From assembly GCA_050701115.1 (NCBI GenBank), contig JBOHER010000011.1:1-17896 (forward strand): DNA of 17,896 nt, in the 5' to 3' direction. Positions 15,230 to 17,896 of the stretch are shown piece by piece; position 1 is the first letter of the stretch, and the number at the start of each line of letters is the position of its first letter. The DNA is from JBOHER01 sp050701115 (GTDB lineage Bacteria > Actinomycetota > Actinomycetes > Mycobacteriales > Pseudonocardiaceae). The notes beneath the pieces were generated by a model. That model made no database searches, had not been told where the DNA came from, and worked only from the letters and a program-made list of their open reading frames with translations. Made by a program: the position numbers and the translations under genes.

Positions 15230-16027
15230 TCAGTCCGGGGAGACCGGCGGATCGGCGGCCAGCAGGTGAATGGCCGACAGCCGCCCGGGGGGCGCGACGT
15301 CGGCAAGGAACAGGTCGCCGTAAGACGGCTCGGTGGTCAGCGTCGCGCTCAGCATGGATCCGCCACCGGAGGGCGCCGAGGCGGAATTCGTGCCTGCCGG
15401 GGGTACCAGTGGACCAGCGGGGAAATCAGGGGCGGAGGGCCCGTGGCCGACCCAGGAGAGCGCATCGTCAGCCTGCTGCGGCACGGGACGGCCACCCCAT
15501 GCTGGGGCGTCGGACGGAGACCTGCGGTGTTGCGCACCCTGAGAAGTCACCACATCCTCGCTGGTGACAGGGTGGATAGCGGCGGGATACACGGCGGTCA
15601 ACTTCGATTCCACCGTGCGGGGTGCGATGGTCGTCAGCACCTCGATGGACGTGTCCACAGCGACGTCGACCTGATCGACGAGGCTCGGCGCGGCCGCATG
15701 CTCCACCGAGGTGGACTGCCGCGTCGGCGCGGTGATCCGGCGAGCCGGATCCGCGAGATCTTCGGCCGCGACGCAGGTCGGGTGCGGGTTCAGAGCCCCG
15801 GCCATCGACAGCTCCCCCAGCAGCCTTGCGCTCAAGGAGCAGGATTTGCCGATCCGGCCGGTTTCCTGGGACGCATCGGCTTCGGACCGGCCGGCGACGC
15901 CGGCCACGATCACGCCGAGAATGACGAAGGCGGCAAGCAGGGTAAGGCGCAGCAGGGCGAGCTGAAGGTTATTCCGCCACCCGGGCAGCCCCGGTCGGAA
16001 CTCCGTATCCGCTCGCCGATCCACCAT
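15230..16027 (-). CDS. membrane-anchored protein of unknown function, 265 aa
   Basis: Residues 22-45 form one hydrophobic helix (LQLALLRLTLLAAFVILGVI), after which a Pro/Ala/Ser/Thr-rich chain of about 220 residues would face outward. Cys63 and Cys85 could form a disulfide. No recognised domain. ATG 16027 has GAGG 9 nt upstream. Third-position GC in this frame is clearly higher than in the opposite-strand frame over the same DNA, supporting it. It is the first gene of the minus-strand block, 132 nt before the 781-aa surface protein gene, so it is probably an exported or scaffold component of the same locus; that role is inference from position only. Confidence 0.66.
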   Translation of the reverse strand: MVDRRADTEFRPGLPGWRNNLQLALLRLTLLAAFVILGVIVAGVAGRSEADASQETGRIGKSCSLSARLLGELSMAGALNPHPTCVAAEDLADPARRITAPTRQSTSVEHAAAPSLVDQVDVAVDTSIEVLTTIAPRTVESKLTAVYPAAIHPVTSEDVVTSQGAQHRRSPSDAPAWGGRPVPQQADDALSWVGHGPSAPDFPAGPLVPPAGTNSASAPSGGGSMLSATLTTEPSYGDLFLADVAPPGRLSAIHLLAADPPVSPD

Positions 16028-16153
16028 TCTTCACGGCCTCGATCTGCGTTCCCCAAATATCTGACGATCCGCACGCTAGTAGTCGTCGGGAATTCGGCAA
16101 GCGACACGCGCGTCCATGAATACCGAACAAACGAAAAGCGACCGCCGACTTCG

Positions 16154-16190
16154 ATTCATCCGAATTAACCAGTGCGTGACCCGGATGGAT
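16154..16190. promoter_or_regulatory. imperfect inverted repeat in divergent spacer
   Basis: ATTCATCCG (16154-16162) faces CGGATGGAT (16182-16190), 8 of 9 pairing, 19 nt apart. It is in the 457-bp spacer between the surface-protein block (-) and the CoA lyase genes (+). It could be an operator for either direction. The rest of 16028-16484 holds no gene that I can support. Confidence 0.25.
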
Positions 16191-16409
16191 GATTATTGGC
16201 GGCCTACCAAGGCTGCCGTACTAGATCGCCTTCCACCCGGCTAGGCGAACCCTCACTCGCCGGCGCAAACGATGACGATCCAGGTCGAGCACGGTACGTC
16301 ACCGATCACAGCGCCCGAACACGCCGATAACCACCCACATGGACTAACCCCGGAAGTGGCGTACCTAACGAACTGAGCCGCATGCAGGTTCCCAACCGCA
16401 CTCGCGTTC

Positions 16410-16415
16410 TAGGGT
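16410..16415 (+). promoter_or_regulatory. possible -10 box of the CoA lyase operon
   Basis: TAGGGT at 16410-16415 matches the -10 sequence commonly seen in actinomycetes, and a transcript starting about 7 nt later would have a leader of about 60 nt before GTG 16485. No convincing -35 is found (only GTTCCC at 16388-16393), so this is weak. Confidence 0.28.
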
Positions 16416-16484
16416 GAGCGGGACCGCGACCTAACCCGCGCCGACTCGTTAATCGAATGCGGGGCCAGACCACGGAGGTTCTCA

Positions 16485-17561
16485 GTGCGCTCACCGAAGG
16501 ACTTCTTCGCACCGCTCGCCCTCGGCGCTCCCAATCCGGTCAGAGAAATCCCGTTCCGGCCCTCGCGAATGATCCACTTCTTCGATCCGAGCAACGAGAA
16601 GATGCGAACCAAGGTGCCAACCATCGCCGCGCGGGTCGACGTGCTGCTGGGCAACCTCGAGGACGCGGTGTCGGCGGATAGCAAGGAAGCCGCCCGTTAC
16701 GGCCTGGTCGAGGTCGCCAAGGCGACCGATTTCGGTGAGACGCAACTGTGGACGCGGGTGAACAGCCTGGACTCGCCGTGGGTGCTGGACGACCTCATCA
16801 CGCTGGTCACCGAGATCGGCGACAAGCTCGACGTGATCATGGTGCCGAAGGTCGAGGGCGCCCAGGACATCCACTACGTCGACCGCCTGCTGGCCCAACT
16901 GGAGGCCCGCGCAGGCCTCACGACGCCGCTGCTGGTGCACGCCATCCTGGAGACCGCGAGCGGGGTGGCCAACGTCGAAGACATCGCAGGCGCCAGCCCG
17001 CGCATGCAGGGCATCTCGCTCGGTCCAGCCGACCTTGCCGCCAGCCGCCGGATGAAGACAACCCGGGTCGGCGGCGGCCACCCCGGCTACCTGGTGCGCA
17101 CCGACCCGGTGAGCGAGGACCTCACCGAAGGCCGCACCACCTTCCAGCAGGACCTGTGGCACTACACGGTGGCGCGCATGGTGGACGCCTGCGCGGCGAA
17201 CGGGATCCTGCCCTACTACGGGCCGTTCGGCGACATCCGCGATGTGGTCGGCTGCGAGGACCAGTTCCGCAACGCCTTCCTGCTGGGCTGTGTCGGCGCA
17301 TGGAGCCTGCACCCGGTGCAGATCGACATCGCCAAGAAGGTGTTCTCCCCGGAGGCGTCCGAGGTCGCTTGGGCGCGGCGCGTCATCGCCGCCATGGGCG
17401 ACGGCACCGGCGCGGTGATGATCGACGGCAAGATGCAGGACGACGCGACCTACGAGCAGTGCAAGGTGGTGGCCGAACTGGCCGACGCGCTCGCTGCCCG
17501 TGACCCTGAGTTGGCAGACGCCTACGACACAGCTACCAAGAAAGCGATGGCCGATGACTGA
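16485..17561 (+). CDS. malyl-CoA/beta-methylmalyl-CoA lyase-like (HpcH/HpaI, CitE family)
   Basis: 358-aa cytoplasmic Mg-dependent CoA lyase, predicted to cleave malyl-CoA to acetyl-CoA and glyoxylate and/or beta-methylmalyl-CoA to propionyl-CoA and glyoxylate. Family marks are MIHFFDPSNEKM (29-40), NLEDAV with the conserved acidic pair (57-62), RVN with Arg91 for the acyl group, LETASGVANVEDI with metal-binding Glu156 (155-167), GPADLA with Asp183 (180-185) and LHPVQI (275-280). GTG 16485 has GGAGG at 16474-16478 with a 6-nt spacer. The next gene starts inside its last codons (8-nt overlap). The long version with NEKM is typical of ethylmalonyl-CoA pathway enzymes of actinomycetes; the pathway assignment is from family and neighbour, not proved. 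Confidence 0.88.
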   Translation: MRSPKDFFAPLALGAPNPVREIPFRPSRMIHFFDPSNEKMRTKVPTIAARVDVLLGNLEDAVSADSKEAARYGLVEVAKATDFGETQLWTRVNSLDSPWVLDDLITLVTEIGDKLDVIMVPKVEGAQDIHYVDRLLAQLEARAGLTTPLLVHAILETASGVANVEDIAGASPRMQGISLGPADLAASRRMKTTRVGGGHPGYLVRTDPVSEDLTEGRTTFQQDLWHYTVARMVDACAANGILPYYGPFGDIRDVVGCEDQFRNAFLLGCVGAWSLHPVQIDIAKKVFSPEASEVAWARRVIAAMGDGTGAVMIDGKMQDDATYEQCKVVAELADALAARDPELADAYDTATKKAMADD

Positions 17562-17896
17562 CCAGACCCTGCGCCCCCGGCGGTCGGTGCTCTATATGCC
17601 CGGCGCGAACGAGCGGGCGCTGGAGAAGGCCAAGACGCTGGACGCAGACGCGCTGATCCTCGACCTCGAGGACGCGGTGGCTCCCGATGCGAAGGATGCC
17701 GCTCGGGAGCGGGTATGCGCGGCGGTCACCGCGGGTGAGTACGGCAACCGTGAGCTGACCATCCGACTCAACGGGCTGGACACCGAGTGGCACGACGCCG
17801 ACCTGCGCGCGGCCGCGAAGGCCGGGCCGGCCGCCATCGTCGTGCCGAAGGTGAACTCGCCGGCCGAGGTGCACGCGATCGAGCGCGCGCTGGAGT
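17554..17896 (+). CDS. second CitE/HpcH-family CoA lyase or thioesterase, truncated by window end
   Basis: The first 114 residues of a CitE-like protein, running off the window edge. SVLYMPGANERALEKA (11-26) and LDLEDAVAPDAKDAARE (36-52) are the family's CoA-binding and metal-site motifs, and RLN at 71-73 places Arg71. ATG 17554 overlaps the previous gene by 8 nt, so both are translated from one message. In ethylmalonyl-CoA pathway organisms a second paralogue may be a malyl-CoA thioesterase, which is a reasonable but unproved assignment here. The metal and substrate residues of the C-terminal half are beyond the window. Confidence 0.86.
   Translation, partial: MTDQTLRPRRSVLYMPGANERALEKAKTLDADALILDLEDAVAPDAKDAARERVCAAVTAGEYGNRELTIRLNGLDTEWHDADLRAAAKAGPAAIVVPKVNSPAEVHAIERALE

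Noticed and set aside
15158..16168. 336-codon plus-strand frame opposite the 265-aa protein
   Set aside because: It is Gly/Arg-rich without a domain. The minus frame has a start with Shine-Dalgarno, a clear membrane helix and better codon bias.
1..17896. CRISPR arrays, tRNA or rRNA genes, insertion sequences, att sites
   Set aside because: No regularly spaced repeats, cloverleaf-like sequences, transposase or integrase frames, or terminal inverted repeats were seen by reading.

Overview
The window is GC-rich DNA from an actinomycete. Coding frames have G/C-biased third positions, GTG and TTG starts are common, and the gene families (XRE regulators with a TPR-like tail, class F sortase, paired CitE-like CoA lyases) fit an actinobacterium, most likely of the Pseudonocardiaceae. 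That placement rests on style and gene content, not on a marker gene. I see no tRNA, rRNA, transposase, phage gene or CRISPR array.

Left part (1-3900). A minus-strand pair encodes an XRE-type DNA-binding regulator with a helical-repeat tail (1017-2393) and, 13 nt downstream, an APH/choline-kinase-like phosphotransferase (107-1003). Across a 322-bp divergent spacer holding a perfectly abutting 2 x 16 bp direct repeat lie two small plus-strand genes of unknown function (2716-3048 and about 3062-3439), the second with a Cys-rich knuckle. They end at a 12-bp perfect hairpin (3510-3547).

Middle (3900-7400). A TetR regulator (+) runs convergently, with a 5-nt gap, into a fold-type III PLP enzyme of the amino acid deaminase/D-threonine aldolase-like group (-). 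Next are a small atypical SDR (NAD(P)H-binding) protein and an unrecognised 221-aa protein, both on the minus strand.

Centre-right (7600-16030). This is the most distinctive part. A minus-strand block encodes, in transcription order: a short membrane-anchored protein (265 aa), a 781-aa secreted protein with an SdrD B-like module, a 296-aa secreted protein with a C-terminal membrane anchor, an MFS transporter with an extra N-terminal hydrophobic pair, a two-Rossmann FAD-type oxidoreductase, and a class F sortase fused to a multi-pass membrane domain. The last three are tightly coupled (2-nt gap, then an ATGA overlap). The two secreted proteins share a homologous beta-rich module and CxC motifs. 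I infer a dedicated cell-surface display locus, but neither exported protein carries a canonical LPXTG signal, and the role of the oxidoreductase and transporter in it is unknown.

Right end (16485-17896). After a 457-bp divergent spacer, two CitE/HpcH-family lyase genes overlap by 8 nt. The first looks like malyl-CoA/beta-methylmalyl-CoA lyase and the second is cut by the window edge. This suggests the start of an ethylmalonyl-CoA or related C2-assimilation operon continuing to the right.
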